The notes beneath the pieces were generated by a model. The model saw only the letters and a program-made list of their open reading frames with translations, searched no databases and was not told the origin of the DNA. A stretch of 22,814 nucleotides of DNA, from assembly GCA_900545305.1 (NCBI GenBank), contig UQYD01000031.1:1-22814 (forward strand). The letters run 5' to 3'. This document shows, in pieces, positions 8,190 through 15,579 of the stretch; position 1 is the stretch's first letter, and every line of letters begins with the position of its first letter. This stretch comes from an uncultured Eubacterium sp. (GTDB lineage: Bacteria; Bacillota; Clostridia; Lachnospirales; CAG-274). Both the position numbers and the translations under genes were made by a program.

Positions 8190-8436
8190 AAAAAAGTCCT
8201 AAAGCAAAAAACAGCTTTAGGACGAAAATCTCCGCGGTACCACCTAAATTGACACTAATGCCCGACTTTGGCACTATAACGTGTGCAAAACGTACTTCAC
8301 TACCGGGCAAAAGCCTTTTGCAAAATAGGCTCAGGAGTGTTATTCATAGTGTAATATCAGATTAAAGTTTCCAGTCCATGACTTTAATTCCCTGTCAGTA
8401 TTATCAAAATTACTTGTCTCCATCGTAGCCTTTATG
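8190..8436 (-). promoter_or_regulatory. T-box riboswitch leader, asparagine specifier (AAC)
   Basis: Minus-strand leader between the gatC promoter and gene. Stem I is closed by AGGCT (8431-8427) with AGCCT (8331-8327), then GGAG (8421-8418) with CTCC (8337-8334). The specifier loop has the AAGTAA side at the 5' half and AACA directly before CTCC, giving specifier AAC (8341-8339), an Asn codon. The T-box proper, GGTGGTACCGCGG, is at 8244-8232. The antiterminator pairs TTTAGG (8248-8243) with CCTAAA; the same CCTAAA otherwise joins the terminator stem GTCCTAAAGC / GCTTTAGGAC (8223-8214 with 8205-8196), followed by six U (8195-8190). Known mechanism: uncharged tRNA stabilises the antiterminator and allows transcription. 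Asn fits GatCAB, which makes Asn-tRNA(Asn). The element class is certain; the specifier reading is by hand. Confidence 0.95.
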
Positions 8437-8442
8437 ACTTGT

Positions 8443-8471
8443 ATAATATCATAATTTATCCATTATTTCAA
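8443..8471 (-). promoter_or_regulatory. Sigma-A promoter of the T-box-gatCAB unit
   Basis: On the minus strand a -35 TTGAAA (8471-8466), exactly 17 bases, and a -10 TATTAT (8448-8443). Transcription would start near 8436, giving a leader of about 297 bases before gatC. The rest of the gene-free stretch 8472-8581, between this promoter and the sigE stop codon, is AT-rich. I see no convincing terminator or small gene in it. Confidence 0.75.
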
Positions 8472-8581
8472 GTAATTTTAAATAAATTTTGCCTTACATA
8501 TAATTTTCCAACATTTTCACTATTTACGCATAACAATTAATGTTTTTTCTGTTCACTTTATCCATTCATTTTTCTCTATTT

Positions 8582-9274
8582 TCATACAAATTTCATTATT
8601 TCTTTTCTAAGTCTGGATATTATCTTTTTTTCTAATCGGGATATGTAAGATTGACTTATTCCCATCATATCAGCAACTTCTTTTTGAGTTTTCTCTATGC
8701 CATTATTCTTTAAGCCAAATCTCAGTTCTATTATATCCCTTTCCCTGCGATTTAATTTACTTATAGCAGTATTTAATAATTGTCTATCCACTTCATCTTC
8801 GATGTCTCTATAAATTACATCTACATCTGTTCCAAGAATATCAGAAAGTAGAAGTTCATTTCCTTCCCAATCTACATTAAGTGGTTCATCAATAGAAACT
8901 TCCGTTTTTGTTTTAGTAGTTCTTCTGAGATACATTAAAATTTCATTTTCAATACATCTTGAAGCATATGTAGCCAGTTTTATATTTTTGTCCATCTTAA
9001 ATGTATTAATAGCTTTTATTAAACCTATAGTTCCTATTGAAATTAAGTCTTCTACGTTTATTCCAGTGTTATCAAACTTCCTGGCAATATAAACTACCAA
9101 TCTCAAATTATGTTCTATAAGACAATTTTTTGCATCTTGGTTATCTTCCATCATTAATTTTAAATTTTCATTTTCTTCCTCTGTGCTAAGTGGAGGTGGT
9201 AACGAATCACTTCCTCCAATGTAATATACTGAGTCACCTTTAAAAATATTTTCTATAATACTTTTAATATTCAC
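8582..9274 (-). CDS. sigE: Sporulation sigma factor SigE (pro-sigma-E)
   Basis: Early mother-cell sigma factor, 230 residues. It matches B. subtilis SigE closely along its whole length: YYIGGSDSLPPPLS, HNLRLVVYIARKFDNTGI, EDLISIGTIGLIKA (region 2.1-2.2), KLATYASRCIENEILMYLRR (region 2.3-2.4), NVDWEGNELLLSDILGTD, and region 4 ELRFGL...TQKEVADMMGISQSYISRLEK. The start is GTG at 9274, 8 bases after GGGAGG that lies inside the last codons of spoIIGA; no other start is possible upstream. Sigma-E is made as an inactive precursor cleaved by SpoIIGA; here only about 16 residues precede YYIGG, against about 26 in B. subtilis. The sigG gene that usually follows is not here. Confidence 0.96.
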   Translation of the reverse strand: MNIKSIIENIFKGDSVYYIGGSDSLPPPLSTEEENENLKLMMEDNQDAKNCLIEHNLRLVVYIARKFDNTGINVEDLISIGTIGLIKAINTFKMDKNIKLATYASRCIENEILMYLRRTTKTKTEVSIDEPLNVDWEGNELLLSDILGTDVDVIYRDIEDEVDRQLLNTAISKLNRRERDIIELRFGLKNNGIEKTQKEVADMMGISQSYISRLEKKIISRLRKEIMKFV

Positions 9275-9276
9275 CT

Positions 9277-10107
9277 TTATTGCCTCCCTAAATGTTTTGG
9301 ACTAAGTAAAGCATTGTACAGTCCATTTTTACACAGGACAGACTTATAAATGCCGACGATAGGTTTTTCTACACTTTTACCATTAACAACTATACTATCT
9401 ACTTCAAACCCAATTAAAATACCTTTTTCATTACCTAAACTACTATATGGAATTATCTTTAATCTGTTTGAATAAGAATTTTCAGTTATTTCATTTATTG
9501 CTGAATATACATTTTCTCTTTCAAACAACATTCTAAGCTTTAATGGTATTAACTCCTTTAAAGCTCTGTATTCTACAATCAATACAGGTTTTTTACTTAT
9601 AGGTTCAATCAGACTATGTCCCGTATCCATAAATGCCTTTATTAAAATTGATTTATGGTTATTTATTATTTCTACGTCATAATAGTTTTTAGTTTTATGT
9701 ATATTTTTAGCTGAAAAATTTATTACAGCATTGGAAATTAAAATTCCCACTGGAATAACAATTTTTCCATTTTTTATTCCAGTATAGTAAATAAGTATAT
9801 TTATAGCCGTAACTGATAAAAAACTAAACAATCCTATTATTAAGTACAGAATTACCATTTCCCATAGACTTTTAGGTTTAAACAAAAATATTCCTGCTAT
9901 AATAATTAACAACTGAGATACAACACTAGCCAGTATAAAATTTTTATATATTGCCAGCAAATACAGTACAGATATTGCAATACTTACAAGAGAATATTTA
10001 CATAAGTTAATATGTTTTCTTAAAAACTTGCCAACAAAAACAAAAATCGTTATGTTTACAAGGCTATTCCCAGCAATAAATAAATCTCCGTACAGAACAG
10101 TTTCCAT
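9277..10107 (-). CDS. spoIIGA: SpoIIGA, pro-sigma-E processing aspartic protease
   Basis: Membrane protease of the mother cell, 276 residues, that removes the pro-sequence of sigma-E after receiving the SpoIIR signal from the forespore. Roughly five hydrophobic spans fill residues 8-130 and are followed by a cytosolic protease domain. The catalytic aspartate is D161 in AFMDTGHSLIEPISKKPV (B. subtilis D183, in a DSGN context); here His follows the DTG. The C-terminus has VGIYKSVLCKNGLYNALLSP, typical of the family. The gene ends two bases before the sigE GTG, so the pair is one operon. GAGGTGGT precedes the ATG. Upstream is a promoter with Spo0A-like boxes. Confidence 0.93.
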   Translation of the reverse strand: METVLYGDLFIAGNSLVNITIFVFVGKFLRKHINLCKYSLVSIAISVLYLLAIYKNFILASVVSQLLIIIAGIFLFKPKSLWEMVILYLIIGLFSFLSVTAINILIYYTGIKNGKIVIPVGILISNAVINFSAKNIHKTKNYYDVEIINNHKSILIKAFMDTGHSLIEPISKKPVLIVEYRALKELIPLKLRMLFERENVYSAINEITENSYSNRLKIIPYSSLGNEKGILIGFEVDSIVVNGKSVEKPIVGIYKSVLCKNGLYNALLSPKHLGRQ

Positions 10108-10178
10108 AGTACCACCTCAACAAATACATACATTCTGTTTACAGATTTGCAATACGTAAAAGTGTTTTAACAATGGTT

Positions 10179-10211
10179 ATTATACCTTTGTCACTAAGAA
10201 AATTTTGTCAT
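10179..10211 (-). promoter_or_regulatory. Putative Spo0A-activated promoter of spoIIGA-sigE
   Basis: On the minus strand a perfect -10 TATAAT (10184-10179) has a -35-like ATGACA (10211-10206) at an unusually long 21-base spacing. Two identical TGACAAA heptamers (10210-10204 and 10193-10187) overlap this region; each is one base from the 0A-box consensus TGNCGAA. The B. subtilis spoIIG promoter is known for a similarly long spacing (22 bases) and Spo0A boxes over the -35. The match is inferred by eye. Confidence 0.55.
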
Positions 10212-10230
10212 ATCCTAATTTATTGCAATA

Positions 10231-10260
10231 AAAAAATACGACAAAAAGCCGTATTTTTTA
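10231..10260 (-). terminator. Terminator of the MBOAT-SGNH operon
   Basis: Minus-strand stem AAAAATACG / CGTATTTTT with a 9-base loop, followed by more U. It stands 17 bases after the SGNH gene stop and before the spoIIGA promoter. The stem is AT-rich and flanked by A and U on both sides, so it could work in both directions. Confidence 0.75.
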
Positions 10261-10276
10261 TATTTCACTTATATAA

Positions 10277-11317
10277 TTAGTTTAAATAACCATGGTCTAT
10301 CATATATTTATCAACTATTTTCACACCACTATCATTTAAATGTGCATCATCTCTGAAATTATCATTAGTAAGAATATGCTCTTTAGCATTTACTAAATTG
10401 AAATCCAAATATGTTAAATTATTTTCGTCAGCTATTTTTTGGAAAACATCGTGAATACACTCATAATTTGATATATAATCATAAGAAACCGGAGCTATTG
10501 GGGCTGTAGTCATAATAACTTCAATTCCTCTTTCTTTGCAAGTATCTATTAATTTTTGTAAATACTTTTTCTGAGTTTCATTAATTTTCCAATCCTTTCC
10601 GTCTAAGCCCTTAAACTGATTAGTCTTGTCCATTTCATCTGGAAGCATATTGTAATTGCAATAAGTATAACCTTTACTTCTATACTTTTCTACACCTTCC
10701 TGTTTTTCAGTAGCTGGTGTATACACACCATATTTAGACTCAAGACTTTTCTTAAACTTTGAATTTCTGTAAGCAAAATAATCAGCCTGATACCTAAATA
10801 TATCTGTATCATACATTAATTTTTGACTTAAAGGGAAAACTTCTTTTATATATTGTTTTTCCAACTCTGTATTTCTCAACACCTGAAATAAATAGCCTGC
10901 CTGTGTTAATTCAAATTCATCGTCAAGCATATCCCAGTACACTTCTACAACTACTTTTTTAGGTTTTTGATAATTTAAAACTTCAAGCAATGTAAAATAA
11001 GTTGAGTCCATATGCTGTAACGGCATACCCAATTGATAACTGCTTGTGCCAAGAACAGAATCAAAATTTTCAGGGTCAAATGTACAATAGGAATGAGATG
11101 AACCTAAGAAAACCATATCTAAATTATTTTTAGGCAAATCGTAAAATTCATTCCATCGGCTCTCATTATAATTATTTATCTGATTTTCAGTAGATGCTGC
11201 TGAATATTTATTTCCTACAACAAATATCATAGGAACTAATGCACAGAAAAATAAAATTCCTTTTAATACGTAAATTATATTTTTCTTAAAATTGGAAGTA
11301 AATAAATTGTCCACCAC
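10277..11317 (-). CDS. Membrane-anchored SGNH/DltD-like hydrolase, partner of MBOAT acyltransferase
   Basis: About 346 residues. One membrane span lies near residues 17-35 (IIYVLKGILFFCALVPMIF), and the rest is probably extracellular. An SGNH-type nucleophile motif VFLGSSHSYCTFDP follows at about 70-82, and near the C-terminus comes FRDDAHLNDSG, giving the D-x-x-H catalytic pair. Together they suggest a serine acyl-transferase or esterase, as in DltD or AlgX/AlgJ proteins that act with MBOAT channels. The gene overlaps the end of the MBOAT gene by about 30 bases. The start is unclear: TTG at 11323, GTG at 11317 or GTG at 11314. I prefer 11317 because GGGGG lies 9 bases ahead. Substrate is unknown; polysaccharide or teichoic acid O-acylation is an inference from the pairing. 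Confidence 0.8.
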   Translation of the reverse strand: MVDNLFTSNFKKNIIYVLKGILFFCALVPMIFVVGNKYSAASTENQINNYNESRWNEFYDLPKNNLDMVFLGSSHSYCTFDPENFDSVLGTSSYQLGMPLQHMDSTYFTLLEVLNYQKPKKVVVEVYWDMLDDEFELTQAGYLFQVLRNTELEKQYIKEVFPLSQKLMYDTDIFRYQADYFAYRNSKFKKSLESKYGVYTPATEKQEGVEKYRSKGYTYCNYNMLPDEMDKTNQFKGLDGKDWKINETQKKYLQKLIDTCKERGIEVIMTTAPIAPVSYDYISNYECIHDVFQKIADENNLTYLDFNLVNAKEHILTNDNFRDDAHLNDSGVKIVDKYMIDHGYLN

Positions 11318-12728
11318 CTGCAAACACCCCCATCATAAAAATAAAGCAAGCTAATATATAATAATAAGCAAACCTAAAAACAAAAGGACCTTTGTTTAAG
11401 AGCTTATGAATATCGTATTTAAAGCTAATTACTTCAGTAAATATCAAGAATAATATAGCTATACTTAAAATAAGTATTTCGAATAATTTCAACCCCATAT
11501 TATTGAAAGTTACATATAGATACTGTAAATCAGTTATATTTTCCCATCCGGCAAATATATTTTTAACGATATAAATTGCATCTGATATTGTATTAGCTCT
11601 AAAGAAAATCCAAGCAAAAGCAACTAAAGCAAAGCAAATTATAACCCTAAATATATTTATTACAAAGAAATCCTTTTTTATATGGATAATTTTATTCTTT
11701 AAATCACCTATAACTTGATACAGTCCGTGTAAGCCACCCCAAAGAACAAAAGTCCAATTAGCTCCATGCCACAAACCACTAGCTAAAAATGTTATCATAA
11801 TATTTCTATATTTTTTAATTAATGAACATCTACTGCCACCTAACGGAATATAGATATAGTCTCTCAGCCAAGATGAGAGTGAAATATGCCACCTTCTCCA
11901 AAACTCTTTTATATTCTTTGAAAAATATGGTCTATCAAAATTAATCATCAAATCTATACCCATTAATTTTGCAACACCTCTAGCTATATCTGTATATCCA
12001 CTAAAGTCACAATATATCTGAACAGTAAAAAACAATGTAGCAACAACAAGTGGCAAACCCTTATATTCTTGAGGTGAATTGTATATTGTATCTACCAATA
12101 CAGATGCTCTGTCGGCAATAACAATCTTTTTAAAATAGCCCATTAACATTAACTTAGCACCTTGAGATATGTTTTCTAATTCAAGTTTATGCTTTGTAAA
12201 CAACTGACCAAGCAACCTGTCTGCTCTTTCTATAGGACCTGCAACTAACTGAGGGAAGAACATTATAAATAATGATAATTTAAAATAATTTCTTTCCGGT
12301 TTGTATTTTCCATAAAAGACATCAATAGTGTAACTAGCAGCCTGAAATGTATAAAAAGAAATACCCATAGGCAAAACAATATCAAAATCTTTTATTGGAT
12401 ATGTCCAACCAAAACAATCGTAAAGCCACATAAAACTATGGTTAATAAATACCATATATTTAAATACAAAAAGCAATCCAAAATTAATTATTAAACTTAT
12501 AATCAAGAAAACTTTTTTCTTCTCTGGTTTATCATATATAAGCCTCGCCAACAGCCAGTTAGACAGCGTAGATATAACTATTAAAATTATTAATTCAGCT
12601 CTCCACCCCATATAAAATATGCAACTGGCAATCAAAAGCATTATCCACTTTAATTTTTGTGGTAAAGTATAATAAAGAACAAGAACTACAGCCAAAAAAA
12701 TTATAAAAGTGAGAGAATTAAAAAGCAT
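11286..12728 (-). CDS. MBOAT family O-acyltransferase (AlgI/DltB/PatA-like)
   Basis: Polytopic membrane protein of 480 residues that probably moves acetyl (or another acyl) groups across the membrane for O-acylation of a cell-surface polymer. Start is the ATG at 12728 with GGGAGGTG five bases upstream; a TTG five codons earlier is part of that ribosome site. AlgI-type signatures are clear: LPMGISFYTFQAASYTID, FFPQLVAGPIERA, QIYCDFSGYTDIARG, EFWRRWHISLSSWLRDYIYIP with H281, and ASGLWHGANWTFVLWGGLHG with the conserved catalytic-region histidines H321 and H334. About ten or more hydrophobic spans are visible. It is followed directly, with overlap, by an SGNH-like partner, the common two-gene acetylation module. 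No sugar-polymer biosynthesis genes are nearby to name the target. Confidence 0.92.
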   Translation of the reverse strand: MLFNSLTFIIFLAVVLVLYYTLPQKLKWIMLLIASCIFYMGWRAELIILIVISTLSNWLLARLIYDKPEKKKVFLIISLIINFGLLFVFKYMVFINHSFMWLYDCFGWTYPIKDFDIVLPMGISFYTFQAASYTIDVFYGKYKPERNYFKLSLFIMFFPQLVAGPIERADRLLGQLFTKHKLELENISQGAKLMLMGYFKKIVIADRASVLVDTIYNSPQEYKGLPLVVATLFFTVQIYCDFSGYTDIARGVAKLMGIDLMINFDRPYFSKNIKEFWRRWHISLSSWLRDYIYIPLGGSRCSLIKKYRNIMITFLASGLWHGANWTFVLWGGLHGLYQVIGDLKNKIIHIKKDFFVINIFRVIICFALVAFAWIFFRANTISDAIYIVKNIFAGWENITDLQYLYVTFNNMGLKLFEILILSIAILFLIFTEVISFKYDIHKLLNKGPFVFRFAYYYILACFIFMMGVFAGGGQFIYFQF

Positions 12729-12761
12729 TTCTTCACCTCCCAAATAAAATACTGTAATACT

Positions 12762-12794
12762 AAAATACGGCCATAGAAAATTTTCTACAGCCGT
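12762..12794 (-). terminator. Probable terminator after the flavodiiron gene
   Basis: Minus-strand inverted repeat of ACGGC (12794-12790) and GCCGT (12771-12767), with an inner TAGAAAATTTTCTA palindrome and a TG/TG mismatch between. It is followed by ATTTTA, a short U tract. It stands 20 bases after the flavodiiron stop codon. The U tract is weak, so some readthrough into the MBOAT gene is plausible; I see no clear MBOAT promoter in the 38 bases that remain. Confidence 0.6.
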
Positions 12795-12813
12795 AAAACA
12801 AACGTAACAAGAA

Positions 12814-14019
12814 TTACTTCATAGATTCATATATTGCCTTTGCCATAGAATCTAAAGCATCCATTTGAGATTCTTTAAGACTTGACTTTATTGTAACCGT
12901 TTCATTGAGAATAGTCATATTTTTCATACCTTCAACTATTTCTTTCATCTGCTTATTTGCTAAAGGACCCCATGTACCATTTTCTACTAATGCAACAGTT
13001 CTGTTCTGAATATTGTGATTTTTCAAATCTTCCAACACATTTTTCATATTTGTAAAAATGCCATTATTATAAGTAATTGCTGCAAACACAAGATTTGATG
13101 CCCTAAAAGCTTCTGAAACAAGCTGAGATGGATGTGTATTAGAAACATCATACATCTTTATATTTCTTACACCTAAATCGCCGAGTTTACAAGCTAAAAT
13201 ATTCATTGCATTTTCTGTATTTCCATATACAGAACCATAAGCAATAACTACTGCCTTATCTTCTGGAGTATAAGTTGCCCATTTCATATACTTGTCAACG
13301 TACCAACCAATATTTTCTCTCCAAATTGGACCATGTAAAGGACAAATCATTTTAATATCCAATGTAGAGGCTTTTTCTAAAAGTGATTTAACCTGTGGAC
13401 CATATTTACCTACAATATTTGTATAATATCTTCTTGCATCGTCAAGCCATTCTTTTTCAAAATCTACCTGGTCTGCAAAAATATTACCATTCATAGCACC
13501 AAATGTACCGAAGGCATCGGCTGAAAAAAGAGTACCTGTTGTAGTATCAAAGGATACCATTACCTCTGGCCAATGAACCATAGGAGCTAAAACAAAGGCA
13601 AAGTTATGTTTACCTGTAGAGAAAGTTTCGCCCTCTTTAACAACAACAATTTTTTCATCTATATTTTCAAAATCAAAGAACTGCTTAATATAAGTAACTG
13701 TTTTTGCGTTTGTAACAATTTTTGCATTTGGATACTTTCTTAATACTCTTTCAAGGGAACTACTATGGTCAGGTTCCATATGATGTACAAATACATAATC
13801 CAAATCTCTGCCATCTAATACATGAGCTATATTTTCACAGAAATTATCCAAAATGGCACCATCAACAGTATCAAACAAAACAGTTTTTTCATCTAACAAA
13901 AGATAAGAATTGTAGCTAACTCCTCTTGGTATAGGAAAAGCATTTTCGAACAAAGCTAATCTTCTATCACTACCACCTACCCAAAACAAATCATCTTGAA
14001 TTTTCTTTACACAATACAT
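12814..14019 (-). CDS. fprA: Flavodiiron protein (FprA-type O2/NO reductase)
   Basis: Cytosolic enzyme of 401 residues that reduces oxygen to water (or NO to N2O) in anaerobes. The N-terminal beta-lactamase-like domain has the diiron ligands H80, E82, D84 (HHMEPDHSS), H149 (MVHWPEVM), D168 (FSADAFGTFG) and H229 (CPLHGPIW). The C-terminal flavodoxin domain binds FMN through AYGSVYGNTE (about 260-269) and NNGIFTNMKNVLEDL. All ligands are at the standard spacing. The start is the ATG at 14019 with AGGAGG upstream, rather than an earlier in-frame start codon at 14037 that lies before the ribosome site. There is no C-terminal rubredoxin or NAD(P)H domain, so it is the simple class A form needing an external electron donor. 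It follows the ArgB-like gene by 21 bases in an apparent three-gene operon. Confidence 0.95.
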   Translation of the reverse strand: MYCVKKIQDDLFWVGGSDRRLALFENAFPIPRGVSYNSYLLLDEKTVLFDTVDGAILDNFCENIAHVLDGRDLDYVFVHHMEPDHSSSLERVLRKYPNAKIVTNAKTVTYIKQFFDFENIDEKIVVVKEGETFSTGKHNFAFVLAPMVHWPEVMVSFDTTTGTLFSADAFGTFGAMNGNIFADQVDFEKEWLDDARRYYTNIVGKYGPQVKSLLEKASTLDIKMICPLHGPIWRENIGWYVDKYMKWATYTPEDKAVVIAYGSVYGNTENAMNILACKLGDLGVRNIKMYDVSNTHPSQLVSEAFRASNLVFAAITYNNGIFTNMKNVLEDLKNHNIQNRTVALVENGTWGPLANKQMKEIVEGMKNMTILNETVTIKSSLKESQMDALDSMAKAIYESMK

Positions 14020-14040
14020 ATTTAAACCTCCTATCAAATT

Positions 14041-14946
14041 CTATTTTCTATATTCTTTTTCGTGATTATACAATTCTTTATTATCACTTACAATAGCAGT
14101 TCCCACACCATATACTGTGAATAATTCCAAAAGAACACTATGCTTAACAGAACCATCCAATATATGTGCTCTAGGAACTCCATTTTCTACGGCATGAATA
14201 GCACAATTAAGCTTTATTGCTATTTCACTATTTAACCTGCCACTATTTATAACATTCTTAGCATCACTTACTGTGAGCATAGAATGTAAGCTTTTATCAT
14301 TATTTTTCTTTATACCATCATCCTGTGAAAGGAAAAGAATTTTTTCTGCCTTAAGGGCAATAGCTGTTGCACAAGCAACATCATCAGCTTTAAGGTTGTA
14401 ACTTGTAAAGTCATCACTTACACCTATTGATGCAATAATAGGAATATAATCTTGTGCTATTAAATCCTCAATTAAGTCTGTGTTTATACCTTTTATACTA
14501 CCAAAATAGCCTATATCAGCACTTTCAATAACCTTAGGTTCAACCTTAATAGTTTCACCGTCTTTACCACAAATACCAACAGCTTTTGCTCCTTTTTTTG
14601 CAAAAATCTGTACTAAATCTTTATTTATTTTACCCAATACCATTTCAATAACTTCCATAGTTTCTTCATCTGTAACTCGGAAATCTTCAACATACTGTAT
14701 ATTTTTGCCTATATTATTAAGCCAACGATTAATTTCATCACTACCACTATGAACTATAATAGGCTCCATACCTATAAGTTTTAAAAGTATAACATCCTCT
14801 ACTACACTTTCAAGAGTTTCTTTATCCTTTAAAACACTACTTCCAAATTTTACAACAATCTTTTTATTATGGAAATCTCTTATATATGGTAATGCCTCTG
14901 TTAAAAGCTTAGCTTTCTCAACACCAACTTCAATTTCACTATTCAT
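14041..14946 (-). CDS. N-acetylglutamate kinase-like amino acid kinase with altered active-site loops
   Basis: A 301-residue amino-acid-kinase-family protein, closest to ArgB by its backbone: EALPYIRDF at the start, LLKLIGMEPIIVH, FRVTDEETMEVIEMVLGKINKDLV, AVGICGKDGETI, DIGYFGSI, and the ending LLELFTVYGVGTAI. The catalytic glycine loops differ: KFGSSVL where ArgB has KYGGNAM, VHSGSDE for VHGGGPE, FLSQDDGI for LTDVPGV, and SGRLNSEIAIKL where ArgB has GGMIPK with a catalytic lysine. KxGSS resembles the glutamate 5-kinase loop. R and the AD aspartate (YNLKADD) are kept. No other arginine gene is close. It may be a true ArgB with drift, a kinase for another acid, or a regulatory protein. Start is the ATG at 14946, 8 bases after AGGAGG; a TTG just before it is not needed. 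It sits between an HD protein and the flavodiiron protein. Confidence 0.8.
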   Translation of the reverse strand: MNSEIEVGVEKAKLLTEALPYIRDFHNKKIVVKFGSSVLKDKETLESVVEDVILLKLIGMEPIIVHSGSDEINRWLNNIGKNIQYVEDFRVTDEETMEVIEMVLGKINKDLVQIFAKKGAKAVGICGKDGETIKVEPKVIESADIGYFGSIKGINTDLIEDLIAQDYIPIIASIGVSDDFTSYNLKADDVACATAIALKAEKILFLSQDDGIKKNNDKSLHSMLTVSDAKNVINSGRLNSEIAIKLNCAIHAVENGVPRAHILDGSVKHSVLLELFTVYGVGTAIVSDNKELYNHEKEYRK

Positions 14947-14958
14947 CAAAATCGCCTC

Positions 14959-15546
14959 CTATGGCAACAAGTAGCCTTTTTCAACACTTTCATCTAATAT
15001 GTCTAAAACAAATTTGCGAAGTGCTGGATGAGCATCTTTAGTTAATTTACTACCTCTTTCAATAACCTGAGCCTTTGTTACATGATTTACAAGCCACTTT
15101 TCGCCTCTTGTAATATAGTTTAACATTATAGGTTGAAGTCTGTCAAGGCTGTTTGCAAACTTAGCTTCTGGAGTATCATTTCTCTCAAATTCAAGCCAAT
15201 AACCCTTTAATTCTTCGCATTGTTCTTTATCAAGAATGGCATATAACTTTTCAGCTGCTTCAGACTCTCTCTGTGCCTTAGTTTCATTACCCTTAACATC
15301 GTATAAATATGTATCCCCTGCATATATTTCAACCAAATCGTGAACAAGCATCATTTTAATAGCTCTTAACAAGTCTGTTCCCTCTGGGGCATATTCTTCA
15401 AGAACAACAGCATACATACAAAGGTGCCAACTATGTTCAGCATCATTTTCTCGTCTATTATCAACAGATAAAAGAGATTGTCTAAATATATTTTTTAATT
15501 TATCAATCTCCATAAGGAAATCCATTTGTTTTTTTAATTTATCCAT
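14959..15546 (-). CDS. HD-domain phosphohydrolase (YfbR/HDDC2-like)
   Basis: A 195-residue soluble protein of the HD superfamily. The metal site is complete: H38 and H41 (AEHSWHLCMYA), H69-D70 (MMLVHDLVEIYAGDTYLYD) and D135 (NSLDRLQP). The AEHSWH and HDLVEIYAGDT motifs are those of the HD_3 group, whose known members (E. coli YfbR, human HDDC2) are 5'-deoxynucleotidases; nucleotide monophosphate dephosphorylation is therefore likely, though the exact substrate is open. The start is the ATG at 15546 with GGAGGTACTT before it; 16 upstream codons in frame have no ribosome site. It is the first gene of the HD / ArgB-like / flavodiiron run, after a hairpin that follows transketolase. Confidence 0.88.
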   Translation of the reverse strand: MDKLKKQMDFLMEIDKLKNIFRQSLLSVDNRRENDAEHSWHLCMYAVVLEEYAPEGTDLLRAIKMMLVHDLVEIYAGDTYLYDVKGNETKAQRESEAAEKLYAILDKEQCEELKGYWLEFERNDTPEAKFANSLDRLQPIMLNYITRGEKWLVNHVTKAQVIERGSKLTKDAHPALRKFVLDILDESVEKGYLLP

Positions 15547-15579
15547 AAGTACCTCCAAACACACTTTAGAATTACAATT

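Noticed and set aside
8140..8310. N-terminal extension of GatC to 152 residues
   Set aside because: The extra codons are translated T-box and terminator sequence; a strong ribosome site and the family-typical start are at 8139.
8516..8560. Terminator for sigE around AACAATTAATGTT followed by T
   Set aside because: The stem is only four pairs, and its T run lies on the plus strand, the wrong direction for sigE.
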